Below are positions 37,663 through 47,156 of a DNA stretch of 64,000 nt, piece by piece (the first letter of the stretch is position 1; each line of letters starts with the position of its first letter). The notes under the pieces are model-generated. The model worked only from the letters and a program-made list of their open reading frames with translations. It did not search any database and was not told where the DNA came from. The stretch spans positions 177,609-241,608 of the forward strand of contig KN805374.1 in the NCBI GenBank assembly GCA_000818945.1, given 5' to 3'. This stretch comes from Schizochytrium sp. CCTCC M209059 (taxonomy: Eukaryota; Sar; Bigyra; Thraustochytrida; Thraustochytriidae). The translations under genes were made by a program, and so were the position numbers.

Positions 37663-40600
37663 TCATGCTCCTTCTATGGTCGATGCGCCGCCGTGAAAAA
37701 TGCTACCCCAGCTAAATTTTCTCCGCACCGAAGCCTCCAGCTTGCCGTGATACTTGGTGCCAACGAGCGTCCCCAGTAGAACATCATACTCGGCAAGCAG
37801 GAAAGGAAGAAATACATCGCGCAAAGCACTCTCGCGCTGCAGAAGCGCAAGCGTGCTCCGAAAATGCATGATACCCATCTGCAAAATCGACCACGCTGAC
37901 GTCACCCCGACGTCAAACTCCTTCAACACGCGCTCCAGATCCACCGAGAACTCCACAAAGTCCCAACCCCCAAACTCGCCAAAGTGAGCCCCAAACACCG
38001 GGCCCAGAGATACCAAACACCGGATACGAACGTCCTCATCCGATAGCCTTCCATCCACGTCTGCCACAAAGTTTTCCGCAAAGATCTCTGCTGCAAACAC
38101 AAACTCATTCGACACACTCGCAAGATGAAACGCCACCAGCGCCACGCGCTCAGACTCCGTCAGCTCGCCCACGAGACCAAAGTCCAGCAACACGATTCGC
38201 CCGTCCTCTGGACGGACCATGATGTTGCCCGGATGCATGTCGCAGTGCAGCAGACCGTCCATCATCACGCTGCGATAGAAGATGCGGCCCACACGCGCCA
38301 GCATCACCTTCACGGGGACGCTCGGCTTCGCCAGAAAGTCTTGCAGTGACACACAGTCATCAATCAGGTCCATTACCAGTATGTTCTCCATTGTGAACAA
38401 AGAATACGCCTGCGGAAAGTCCGGAACATGACAGCGGTCTTCCTGTCGGACACGGTGACGCAACGCCTCGCGCTGCATCGCCTGCATGCTCGCGGCCTCC
38501 AGATTAAGGTCCGTCTGCTGCCGAAACATCATCGTCACATGCTCCACGCGGAGCCGCGCCACCTTGCTGCGACCAAAGACGCCTAGACGACTCAGCGTGC
38601 GCAGCAAAAAGAGGTACCGATCGAGCCCCTTGCGCATGCTGCGCTTGACAATCTTGACAGCTACCGGCTCCCCGCTGCTTGCAAGATGTGCTCGGTGGAC
38701 CTGCGCCACAGTGCCCACGGCCAGGGGACGCATGTCGAAAGACGCGAAGAGGTGGCTGCGGTCCTCGCCGTAACACCTGCATAAAGCGGCCTCCACCTCC
38801 TGTGGCGACATCGGCGGAGCACGACTTTGCAAAAAGGCAAGCCGGTCTGCCACGGCTTGCGGAATGAGGTCCACGCGACCCGAGAGTAGCTGTGCGAACT
38901 TGGTCACAACAGGCGAGTCGACCGTGAGGACGATGAGCAATGCACAGTCGCCGCTAAACGTCTGTGCCGCGCGTTGACGTGCCTCCAGGGGCACCCATAT
39001 TCGCGCACGTATAAGAAGATGCCCTGCTGTTTGGAAGATGCACCAGTAAAAGAACCCGAGACCGAGGAGCACAATGGCAAGAACGAACGCTTCGAGAAAT
39101 TTGAGAAAATAGCGCAGCAAACCGGTCCCTATGTGCACCGTAACCCATAAAAGCAAACCCCATGCACGTTTGAGATCTGTGTCGAGACGAATAGACGGCG
39201 TATTAAACATTGAGGCCCAACGAAGCCGGTTCTGCACACGCCAGGTTTGTTTGTGGACATAGACTGATAGGTGAGGGTGGAGTTTAAGCGCGGGGTCAAG
39301 CTTGCGCAAAGCAACTTGAAGCACTTGAGATGGATCATAACCTAGATGATTCTGATGACGAGATGGACACGAGTCGTATCGAAGTAGGATACGGATCGTC
39401 TCGGCGTATCGCTCGAGTGAGTGCGGCTTGTGGCTGTAATACTTGTCGCCTTCAGCAAGGTCAAAGACACAGGACGTTCCGCTGACCCAGCGAATTCGTT
39501 CTTCGATATGCCTCACCGCGCCTACAATCGCAGTCATGAGTGGCGTTTCACCGCGGATTGAGTGCGCTCGTGCATCAGCTTTGTTCCGGAGGAAAAAGGC
39601 GACTAATTCAACATTACCATTGTAGGCCGCATAATGGAGTCCACTCCAGAGACTTCGCTGATGTCGTGCAACAACCCAGAGAAACTCGCGCTCTACAAAG
39701 TCAGCAACGAAGCGCTGGTCACCACGGACGCAGCCATCAAAGAATTTGCCAAATGAATGAGCTTTGTGATCTGGTGACGTGGCTTTTCGGAACACACAAG
39801 GGTCTACGCATAGAATTGGCTTGTGACCTCTTGGCGTGAATGAGACGGGTAATACACCAGGCCCTGATGGCTTCAACTGCTCGGTCCTTCGATGTTGACC
39901 GTGCGCAGGATCTTGATGACGAGATGCGTCTTGCTCGCTCACGCCACGAATGACACTGGAAACCGCTAGACGAGTTGATACTTCTGTTTCTTCCGTACGT
40001 AAAATTCCGTACCGCCGGACACTTGACAGGGCACTACTTCGTGGCCTGGGCTCACCTCGGACAACAGCTTTAAGATTTTGCAGAGTATACCCCAAGCCAA
40101 CTACTTCCTGAAGGATCGGTATCATGTCCTTCTGCTTTGGCTGTAGGTCTTTTGAGAAAACATAGAGTACGTTTCGATTTGTGGGGCTTGTACACAGCAT
40201 GATTCTCTTCGTCTTGTTCATGTGGAGCAGAATAATTGGGACGACAAGCGAAAGTCTTCCCGACATGATTGGAACACCAAACAACAAAATGTTTGTCTTC
40301 GCATTGCACCCTCCCCATCCGAACATATTTTGATGGGTGCTTCCGGCCTCCATGTTGCTTGAGGCGCACATTGCAAAGTCTAATGTTTCACGTCTCGTCC
40401 GAATAAATTGAAGGCAAAGGTTTCGCTTGCTCGGATCTGGATTGAGTGCAGTCCGAAGCATGCGGTCAACTGGATCGATGATTCCCGCAATTTCAAACCA
40501 TTCTCCGTGAAGATCCTTTTTGATCCACTCACTGCCGTCCACCGCGACACGTGACACCAGCGATGGGCGAAGTGCCAAGACCGCGAGGGAGAAAACAGTT

Positions 40601-40680
40601 GCACATGCCCAAGCCAAACATTCAACGGCGAAGAGAATTTCGGCGAGCACCTCTGTGTCAAGGAAAGCGCAGAGGGTCAT
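37663..40680 (-). CDS. Lipocalin-ankyrin-UbiB kinase fusion, copy 2
   Basis: A 1005-residue single exon from ATG 40680 (MTLCAFLDTEVLAEIL); the frame extends upstream to 40785 without an ATG. Same domain order as copy 1: N-terminal membrane helix (about 18-38), lipocalin with HGEWFEIAG (58-66), ankyrin units (LWSGLHYAAYNGNVELVAFF, RGETPLMTAIVG), the invariant SHKPHSLERY, a central membrane region and a UbiB kinase. From the central membrane region onward the protein is nearly identical to copy 1, including KFAQ in place of KxGQ, AVGT, HCDMHPGN and DFG. Only G/S, S/G, V/L and the last residues differ. The N-terminal half is much more divergent. The C-terminal tail (after RRKF) is unique. The same family inference applies: an atypical kinase or ATPase at a membrane, possibly coupled to hydrophobic-ligand binding by the lipocalin. 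Confidence 0.88.
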   Translation of the reverse strand: MTLCAFLDTEVLAEILFAVECLAWACATVFSLAVLALRPSLVSRVAVDGSEWIKKDLHGEWFEIAGIIDPVDRMLRTALNPDPSKRNLCLQFIRTRRETLDFAMCASSNMEAGSTHQNMFGWGGCNAKTNILLFGVPIMSGRLSLVVPIILLHMNKTKRIMLCTSPTNRNVLYVFSKDLQPKQKDMIPILQEVVGLGYTLQNLKAVVRGEPRPRSSALSSVRRYGILRTEETEVSTRLAVSSVIRGVSEQDASRHQDPAHGQHRRTEQLKPSGPGVLPVSFTPRGHKPILCVDPCVFRKATSPDHKAHSFGKFFDGCVRGDQRFVADFVEREFLWVVARHQRSLWSGLHYAAYNGNVELVAFFLRNKADARAHSIRGETPLMTAIVGAVRHIEERIRWVSGTSCVFDLAEGDKYYSHKPHSLERYAETIRILLRYDSCPSRHQNHLGYDPSQVLQVALRKLDPALKLHPHLSVYVHKQTWRVQNRLRWASMFNTPSIRLDTDLKRAWGLLLWVTVHIGTGLLRYFLKFLEAFVLAIVLLGLGFFYWCIFQTAGHLLIRARIWVPLEARQRAAQTFSGDCALLIVLTVDSPVVTKFAQLLSGRVDLIPQAVADRLAFLQSRAPPMSPQEVEAALCRCYGEDRSHLFASFDMRPLAVGTVAQVHRAHLASSGEPVAVKIVKRSMRKGLDRYLFLLRTLSRLGVFGRSKVARLRVEHVTMMFRQQTDLNLEAASMQAMQREALRHRVRQEDRCHVPDFPQAYSLFTMENILVMDLIDDCVSLQDFLAKPSVPVKVMLARVGRIFYRSVMMDGLLHCDMHPGNIMVRPEDGRIVLLDFGLVGELTESERVALVAFHLASVSNEFVFAAEIFAENFVADVDGRLSDEDVRIRCLVSLGPVFGAHFGEFGGWDFVEFSVDLERVLKEFDVGVTSAWSILQMGIMHFRSTLALLQRESALRDVFLPFLLAEYDVLLGTLVGTKYHGKLEASVRRKFSWGSIFHGGASTIEGA
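37731..39081 (-). repeat. Near-identical tract shared with 33600-34950
   Basis: Partner of the copy 1 tract; the right boundary is sharp at 39081, just inside the central membrane region. Confidence 0.9.
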
Positions 40681-41673
40681 GACCTTCCAGGGAGAAGCCG
40701 ACGATTTGCAAACGTCGAAGGCAGTAGCTGAGCAAGTGTTTGCGGACGTAGTGAAATTGAAATGATTGGGCGCGAGGACGACCAACTGCAGTGGCGCCGC
40801 TGCAGCTTCGGCAAAGCCAAATAATCAATACGCCTTGATCGGCAGACTTTTCCAGAGTGAAACAACTCCGCCAGCTCGCCTCCCTTGTGGTCCCTACCTG
40901 CCAAGCGCCTTGTGTACGTCGCCTGGCCCAATGTGCTGCAAAGCGGTGCTTGGAGCCTCTCGGCGTGGCTGATCGGCCAGGACGCGAAGTCCACTTCCGC
41001 GCTGGCGCTGGACCAGCTCACGCCAGGGGGCTAGCTGGCGCTGGCGTTGGCGTCTGTGAGGCTGCGAGGCGGCGCTGGCGCGCGCGCGCGCGGCTCCGTA
41101 CCCGCGGCTGCAATGTCGCCTTGCTGGGGCCTGGCGCCCGCCTCCTTGCCGTTCTGCTGCCGTTGCTGCTGCTATCTACACCTCCTCCAAGCTTTTATAC
41201 AAACCAAGTCAAAGCATTGCAGCTTCTCTTTTGGCCGACGGTGCGGGAAATGCGGGAAGCTGCTGGGCCCTCGCTTTGTGGGACCGACTGACTGTGTGCC
41301 GCAACATCCACACAGTGCTCTCTGCTAGCCTTTCAATTTGAAAAAAAAAAAAAAAGGATCCTTTGGCCCACGAGCGAGCGACCTCACTGTTAATGGCTGC
41401 CGGCCGCAGCCATGCAAACCATACAAGCTTGCACACCCCCATAGGGCGTAGTGCCTTCGTTACGGGAGAACAGCTTCTCTGAAGGCCAGGATTATTGTGC
41501 GCTGGCGCACCGAGACTTTGCAAAGGTTGTCTAAAGAAGATGCCTTTCAAGATATAGTTCAACTAAAAATACAATCAGAGACGCGCACACAAGGAGCAAG
41601 AAGCACTCTTCCAAAGACACCATGCTCACCTTACTTGTATAGGCCTAAACCTAGGCCTATCTTGGTCAACCCA
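40681..41673. other. Spacer between fusion copies 2 and 3
   Basis: About 1 kb, GC-rich in the middle, with a run of 14 or so A at about 41340-41354 and two TAGGCCTA palindromes at 41640-41647 and 41652-41659 just after the copy 3 stop. No gene supported. Confidence 0.5.
41640..41659. promoter_or_regulatory. Paired TAGGCCTA palindromes
   Basis: Two exact copies, twelve bases apart start to start, 14 bp beyond the stop codon of fusion copy 3. Function unknown. Confidence 0.3.
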
Positions 41674-44634
41674 CTAACTATTTCGCTGGAATATTTTGGC
41701 CCATTCGAATTTGCGACGCAAAGGCCCTTCCAGCCTGTCGTAATATTTTGAGTCAGCAATGTTATTCAGGAGCGCCTCATGCTCCGCGTGCAAAAGCTGC
41801 CACACCGCATCCTTGAATGCGGCTTCGGGCTGCAAAAGTGCCAAGGTGCTCACAATGTGGATGACACTCATCTCAAGCTTATACCAGCACGAGGTTAATC
41901 CGAGATCGAAGTCGGTCAGGATACGCGTGAAGTCCGCTGAGAACTCTTCGTAATTCCAGGACCCAGACGTACTCATATGCGTGCGACACAACGGCAGCAT
42001 GGCTACAACAAAGCGTGCGCGCAGATCAGGATCAGCAAATACAGATTCGGAATTCTGGATGAAATTGGACAGGAAAACACCGATCAAAATCTCCGCATGG
42101 CATGTAATTCCGGCGAGCATCGCAAGCGTAGTGCCCACGCGATCCGATTCTGTAAGTTCCCCGACGAGACCAAAGTCCAAAAGGACAATTCGGCCATTTT
42201 CAGGACGGATCATTATATTTCCTGGATGGAGATCGCAATGCACCAGGCCATCCATGAATTCATTACGAAGGTGAATCCGCCCCAAGCGCGTCAAGATCAG
42301 CTTGATGGGGAACGTCGGCTTCGCAAGGTATTCGAGCAGAGGCACACAGCCTTCCATCATATCCATTACGAGCACGTGGTGCATCGAAAACTGGGAGTGA
42401 ACAATCGGGAATTCGGGTGTGTGAAGATTGTTCCCGTCACGCATGATATGGCCCCACGCTTCGCGCTGCATCGCGTGCATGCTAGCCGCCTCGAGATTGA
42501 GATCTGTCTGCTGAAGAAACATCATTGCTAGATGCTCGATGCGGAGACGGGCTGCCTTTGTCCTCCCAAAGAAGCCCAGCCAGCTCAAAGCATGGAAAAG
42601 ACGAAGGTAGCGCTCGAGGCCCTCTTCCATCCCGCGTTTGATGATCTTCACCGCCACGAGCTCGCCATTGCTAGCAAGCCTCGCGCGGTGAACCTGAGCT
42701 AAAGTTCCTACTGCAAATGGCCTCCAATCGAATGTCTCGAAGATGTGGCTATAGTCTTCTCCATAGTTCATGTTGAGGGTTGACCTCACCTCACGAGGCG
42801 ACATCGAGATGCCATGGCTTTGCATGATCGACAGTCGATCAGCCACAGCTTGCGAAATCAGATCGATGCGCCCCGAAATCAGTTGTCCGAACTTGCTCAC
42901 GATGGGAGAGTCCAAAGAAAGTATGAATAGGACTGCACAATCACCCTTAAAAGTATCCGCGGCCATTTGCCGTGACTCGAACGAGACCCAAACACGCGAG
43001 TAAATCAGCACAAGGCCAATCGGTCGGAATACGCCCCAGTAAAAAGCGCCGAGGCAGAGTATAATACATACGAGAATAATTGTATCGACAATCCTGTGCG
43101 CGAAATGTAGAACCTTCCCGCACGCTCGTGCGAGTGCCCATAATAACAGCGCCCCCGAGCGTCTGAGATTTGAGTCGAGTGGGATGAAGGCCGAGGGAAG
43201 GTATGAAGCCCGCAGGATTCGCTGTTGCACGCGTTGCAAGTAACGTCTAGCGTATCCTGCCACGCGAGGATGGGCGGCCAAAGCTGACTCTTCGAGTCGT
43301 GCCCATCCAGCGAGGAGAAGACGTAAGGGGTCCTCGCCGAAATTGTCGCATTGCGTCGAGAGACACGGGCTGTGCCACAAAAGCTTTCGCACTGTCTCCT
43401 CGTACCGCTCGAGAGAGTGTGGTTTATGGCTGTAGGTTTCGTCGCCCTCACGAAGGTCAAAGACGCACGAGGTCCCATCGTCCCACCGCATGCGCTCCCC
43501 AATGTGCCTCAGCAGGCCATTTAAAGCAACGGCAAGAGGAGACTCGCCACGAGCCGAACGCGCGCATGGATTCGATCCTTTTCCCAGAAAATACGAGACA
43601 AGCTCGGAGTATCCGTTGTACGCGGCAAAGTGCAGACCGGTCCAAAGCGTTCTTTTGTGGCGCGCGAGGATCCAGAGGGGCTCGCGATCGATAAAGTCCG
43701 CCACGAAACGTTGCTCGCCGCGAACACACCCATCGAAGAATTTGGCAAAGGTTCGATACTCTAGGTCGTTGTCCACGTGATCGCGAAAAATCTCGGGCGA
43801 GATCGTGTTCCTTGCTTCTTTCTGGACAGACCAGCCGGGTGATTGCTCGGTGCGCTCAGCAGTGCTCTGCGCCGTCTGCCGCGCCCCACAGTGGCCACGG
43901 GCGTAGTTATAAGACATATTAAACCCGGCCTCGCTGTTGGACTTTGTTTCGTGCGAGGTGAGGATGCCGTAGCGACGTACCGTGGGGAAGGCAGGTGTCT
44001 GCGAAACGTATTGGTAGTTTGAGAGTGGCCCCAAGTCCTGAAGAGAGAATCCCAAGCCCAAAACCACTTGCATGCTACGGATAAGCTTTTCGCGGCTCGG
44101 TTTTGACTCCCTTGAAAGCACGTGAATGATACGCTTGTCAGATGACGACCCTAGGAGAAGCAGGTCATTGTCCTTTGACAGGTGCAGCAACTTTGATGGA
44201 AATGAAAAACTTTGCGCCCCGGGCAAGATCAGCATGTGGACTTGCAAGACGTCGGACCGCGCGCCTCGCACTTGTACAAAGGAGTTGCGATATGCACCTC
44301 CGTCCTCAGGGCAATCTGTAGTCGTCATCACAGCGTCCATGACGTCTTTGCCGGTATTCGCGAATTGAAAGCTTAAAGAGTACCTGCTTGGATCTCTTCC
44401 CAGAGCCGAACAAAGTCCTCGGCCCGAAAACCCATGCGTTCCTGCGATCTCAAACCACTGGCCATGAAGGCCCTCACGCAATTTCTTCGGAAGGCGGGTT
44501 TCGGCACGTGCCGTCGGCTTTCGACGAAAGCCGACGACCCACAATGAAAAGAGTATTGCGCATGCCCAGCTAGCAGCCTCCGATCCAGCGAGGAAATCTT
44601 GAAGCAGCTCATCATCACCGCGTACGTGTTCCAT
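41674..44634 (-). CDS. Lipocalin-ankyrin-UbiB kinase fusion, copy 3
   Basis: A 986-residue single exon from ATG 44634 (MEHVRGDDELLQDF). Domain order matches copies 1 and 2: membrane helix (about 16-36), lipocalin with HGQWFEIAG, ankyrin units (LWTGLHFAAYNGYSELVSYF, RGESPLAVALNG), SHKPHSLERY, a central membrane region (IILVCIILCLGAFYWGVF) and a UbiB kinase. This copy keeps the canonical KxGQ as KFGQ (in SKFGQLISGRIDLI), with AVGT, VAVKIIK, DLNLEA, HCDLHPGN and LLDFG. It is clearly diverged from copies 1 and 2 throughout, so it is the oldest branch of the array or has escaped conversion. All kinase landmarks are intact, so it is probably active. Cellular location is not certain: no classical mitochondrial presequence is seen before the first membrane helix. 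Confidence 0.88.
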   Translation of the reverse strand: MEHVRGDDELLQDFLAGSEAASWACAILFSLWVVGFRRKPTARAETRLPKKLREGLHGQWFEIAGTHGFSGRGLCSALGRDPSRYSLSFQFANTGKDVMDAVMTTTDCPEDGGAYRNSFVQVRGARSDVLQVHMLILPGAQSFSFPSKLLHLSKDNDLLLLGSSSDKRIIHVLSRESKPSREKLIRSMQVVLGLGFSLQDLGPLSNYQYVSQTPAFPTVRRYGILTSHETKSNSEAGFNMSYNYARGHCGARQTAQSTAERTEQSPGWSVQKEARNTISPEIFRDHVDNDLEYRTFAKFFDGCVRGEQRFVADFIDREPLWILARHKRTLWTGLHFAAYNGYSELVSYFLGKGSNPCARSARGESPLAVALNGLLRHIGERMRWDDGTSCVFDLREGDETYSHKPHSLERYEETVRKLLWHSPCLSTQCDNFGEDPLRLLLAGWARLEESALAAHPRVAGYARRYLQRVQQRILRASYLPSAFIPLDSNLRRSGALLLWALARACGKVLHFAHRIVDTIILVCIILCLGAFYWGVFRPIGLVLIYSRVWVSFESRQMAADTFKGDCAVLFILSLDSPIVSKFGQLISGRIDLISQAVADRLSIMQSHGISMSPREVRSTLNMNYGEDYSHIFETFDWRPFAVGTLAQVHRARLASNGELVAVKIIKRGMEEGLERYLRLFHALSWLGFFGRTKAARLRIEHLAMMFLQQTDLNLEAASMHAMQREAWGHIMRDGNNLHTPEFPIVHSQFSMHHVLVMDMMEGCVPLLEYLAKPTFPIKLILTRLGRIHLRNEFMDGLVHCDLHPGNIMIRPENGRIVLLDFGLVGELTESDRVGTTLAMLAGITCHAEILIGVFLSNFIQNSESVFADPDLRARFVVAMLPLCRTHMSTSGSWNYEEFSADFTRILTDFDLGLTSCWYKLEMSVIHIVSTLALLQPEAAFKDAVWQLLHAEHEALLNNIADSKYYDRLEGPLRRKFEWAKIFQRNS

Positions 44635-45184
44635 GACAGAAGGTAGCGGCAGTCCGCTTGTTTGTGTTGCTTGTGTTGCTAGCTAGCTGGATAGCTCGTT
44701 CGCCGGCTGCCCGGCTGGCCGGCCAGCCAGGCACCGCCCGCGTCGTGCTGTGCCGCGCCGTGCGGTTCTGCGTGCGTGATGAAGCAAAGCAGATCTTGCC
44801 GGCGTCGACCGCCGAGCTCTCGCCCCGCGGCGCGCTCTCCGTCCTCTGCCGCCTGTTCGCCTGTTCGCCCACCCTGCTGCCCGTGCACCAGCCTCGCGAG
44901 GCCGTCGGCGCCGGTCTCCTTCGCGCGCCCGACTGGGATCGATCGATCTCGATCGGGGTCTGCTGTTTCTGCCTGCGCTCGCCCCGACGCACTGCTAGGC
45001 CACCGCCTAGCTGGGCCCTAGGCCTGCCCCTACGCCGCTCCCGCCGCGACTTCGATCGATCGATTTATCATTCGACTCCGCGCCAGCTGCGCCAGCTGCG
45101 CTGCGACCTCGGCGCCGGCGTCGCGGGCTGGCGCGGTCGGCGGGCCAACGCTCCACGATGGATGGAGGTATGGATGGAAGCATG

Positions 45185-45211
45185 CATGGATGGATGGATG
45201 GATGGATGGAA
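45185..45211. repeat. (ATGG)n microsatellite
   Basis: About seven GGAT/ATGG units, with degenerate copies back to about 45155. Confidence 0.9.
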
Positions 45212-45388
45212 AGCTCAGGCCCCGCGCCCTGCCTGGACGGAGCCCCCAACTTTCTCGCTCTCTCTTTGGGTCCGTCTGGGTCTCTCTCCTCGAGTGTGTC
45301 TGCGCTTTCTCGGACTGTGTCTGCGCGTCTCCGCTCCAGGGCTGGAGGCACGCCACGGCCCGGCGTCGAGACGGAGAGCGAGTGCGTG

Positions 45389-45456
45389 CGATGCGATGCG
45401 GTGCGGTGCGGTGCGCTGCGATGCGGTGCGGTGCGATGCGATGCGATGCGACGCGG
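45389..45456. repeat. (GATGC/GGTGC)n pentanucleotide repeat
   Basis: About thirteen 5-bp units alternating GATGC and GGTGC with single-base variants. Confidence 0.9.
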
Positions 45457-46550
45457 CGATGAGACGAGACGGATGCAGCGTGGCGCGGCAGCCGCCAAAC
45501 GAACGCACCGACCAAACGAACCGACCATACGAGTCTCCCTCCACAGCGCAACATCCCGCGCAGCAGCAATAGATACAAACAGGCACCATGACCAACAAGC
45601 AAATCTGCTGCGGAGAAAAAATGCTGCGGGGGGAAACGCTGCGGAGAAACACTGCGAGGAGAAGAACTGCAGCGTCTGCATCGGCCGGTTCAAGCAAGCA
45701 GCAGCAGCAAGCGAGGGCAAGCGAAAGCAAGCGCTGGCAAAATCCCCGCGCGCCCAAGGCCCGCGAGCGCGACGTGCGCGCGCAGCGGCAGCTTGCTGCA
45801 GACGGGCGGGGCCGGAAGCAGGCACGCGATGGAAGCCGGAGCCGAAGACGGAGAAAAGCCGGAGACGGAGACGGCGGCAGAGGGCTTAGAAGCAAAGAGA
45901 GACACGAGAGAGAGGGAAAAGAAGGGCGCCCCACAGCCGCCCCACGGGCGTAAGCGTCGGGGATCCCCAGGCGCCCTCGCCCCGCACCGTGCGTGGCCTC
46001 GCTTCTCGCAGTGCGGCGCTGTTGCTAAATGCATCTCGAAGCGCGTGCAGAGCTAGCTGTTGTAACACAACTTTGAGGTGCGGTAGACTGGTTGTGTGGG
46101 TGAGGCGAGTCCGTCGATACTGCCACAGATCGATTTTGAGGGGAAGCGCGCGAGGCGGCGTGGCCGTGCTCAGTGGCAGCCATCCTGGCTGGCCACCAGC
46201 GCCGCCACGCGCGGCGAGTCGTTGGCCTGGAGCAGCGGTAGACTGGCAGACAAGCGTGCTGCGGTAGGCTGGCAGGCTGGTGTGCTGGGCCCAAAAGCTG
46301 CAAGCGCGGAGAAAGAGTCTCGGCGATGGAAAGCGAGTCGCTAAAGTTGGTCGGGTTGATCGATCTCCTCGTGAAAATGTTATTTGGTCCGCACGGAGAA
46401 GAAGGTCGTCCGAGGAGGTGCTCATGCTCCGAGGATGTCCTCATGGATGATTGGCGCATCGCCTTTTGGCTTGATGGGTTTACGGAAACCTGTCACTCTG
46501 ACGAATTCTGCCACGAATCCTGGCGTAGTAAACTTCATCACAAGCCTACT

Positions 46551-46649
46551 TTCTCGGCGCGCGCGAGTCGGCTAGGTTGCGTTACGCTGCAGTAACCCCA
46601 AGCCGAGTTTCTTGGCGTGCGAGTGCCGGCTAGGTTACGCTCCAGTGAT
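46551..46649. repeat. Imperfect tandem duplication of about 45 bp
   Basis: Two units (about 46551-46594 and 46608-46649) sharing the core CGGCTAGGTT followed by TTACGCT and CAGT. Confidence 0.6.
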
Positions 46650-47156
46650 CACAACTTGAAACATGGCCTCAACGAAACTAGTATCGACATTTGAGAGAGA
46701 GGAATGAAGAGAAAAATAACGCATTCCTTCTTGCGACGATAGTAAAATCTCCTTCACTTCACATTGTTCGGACGATCGAAGCAGCTCACCCTTTGTATTA
46801 TGCCTCGACCCACTTTCGACTTCTCACGCCTATCACAGCTCGCAGGTGGAACCATCCGTCAAGCACGTGGACTTCTAAATTGTAGTAGGATTCTAGCTTT
46901 CTTGGTGGTCGGTCTTGGGAGTCCCGATAACTCTCTTTAAAGTTTACTTTTTCTTTTTTAACGTGCACGATAATAGATCCTTGGATATTGTGCACGATAT
47001 AGAGCACATTCAGCAGTCCATCTCATCTCATCTCATTTCATCTCTCGTCGCTCGTCCGAAACCTGCAAACCAGGCACGACCGCCCCCGCCCAGCTGCAGC
47101 CTGAGCTGCAGACAGACAAAGTTCGGGTACAGCTCGTCGAGAGCAGCACGGAAAAG

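Larger units (their letters stand above)
44635..47156. other. Divergent intergenic region with several microsatellites
   Basis: 2.5 kb between fusion copy 3 (-) and the dioxygenase gene (+). Holds an ATGG array, a GATGC-type pentanucleotide block, an imperfect 45-bp duplication at 46551-46649 and CATCT repeats at about 47020-47045 near the dioxygenase start. Long Arg/Ala frames reflect GC content. No gene supported. Confidence 0.5.

Noticed and set aside
33508..44634. Mobile-element explanation for the triplicated block
   Set aside because: No transposase, reverse transcriptase, terminal repeats or target-site duplications are visible; homology is limited to the genes themselves.
44658..45953. 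Long plus- and minus-strand frames between fusion copy 3 and the dioxygenase
   Set aside because: Composed of microsatellite-encoded and Arg/Ala-rich sequence with no domain; overlapping equally long frames exist in all phases.
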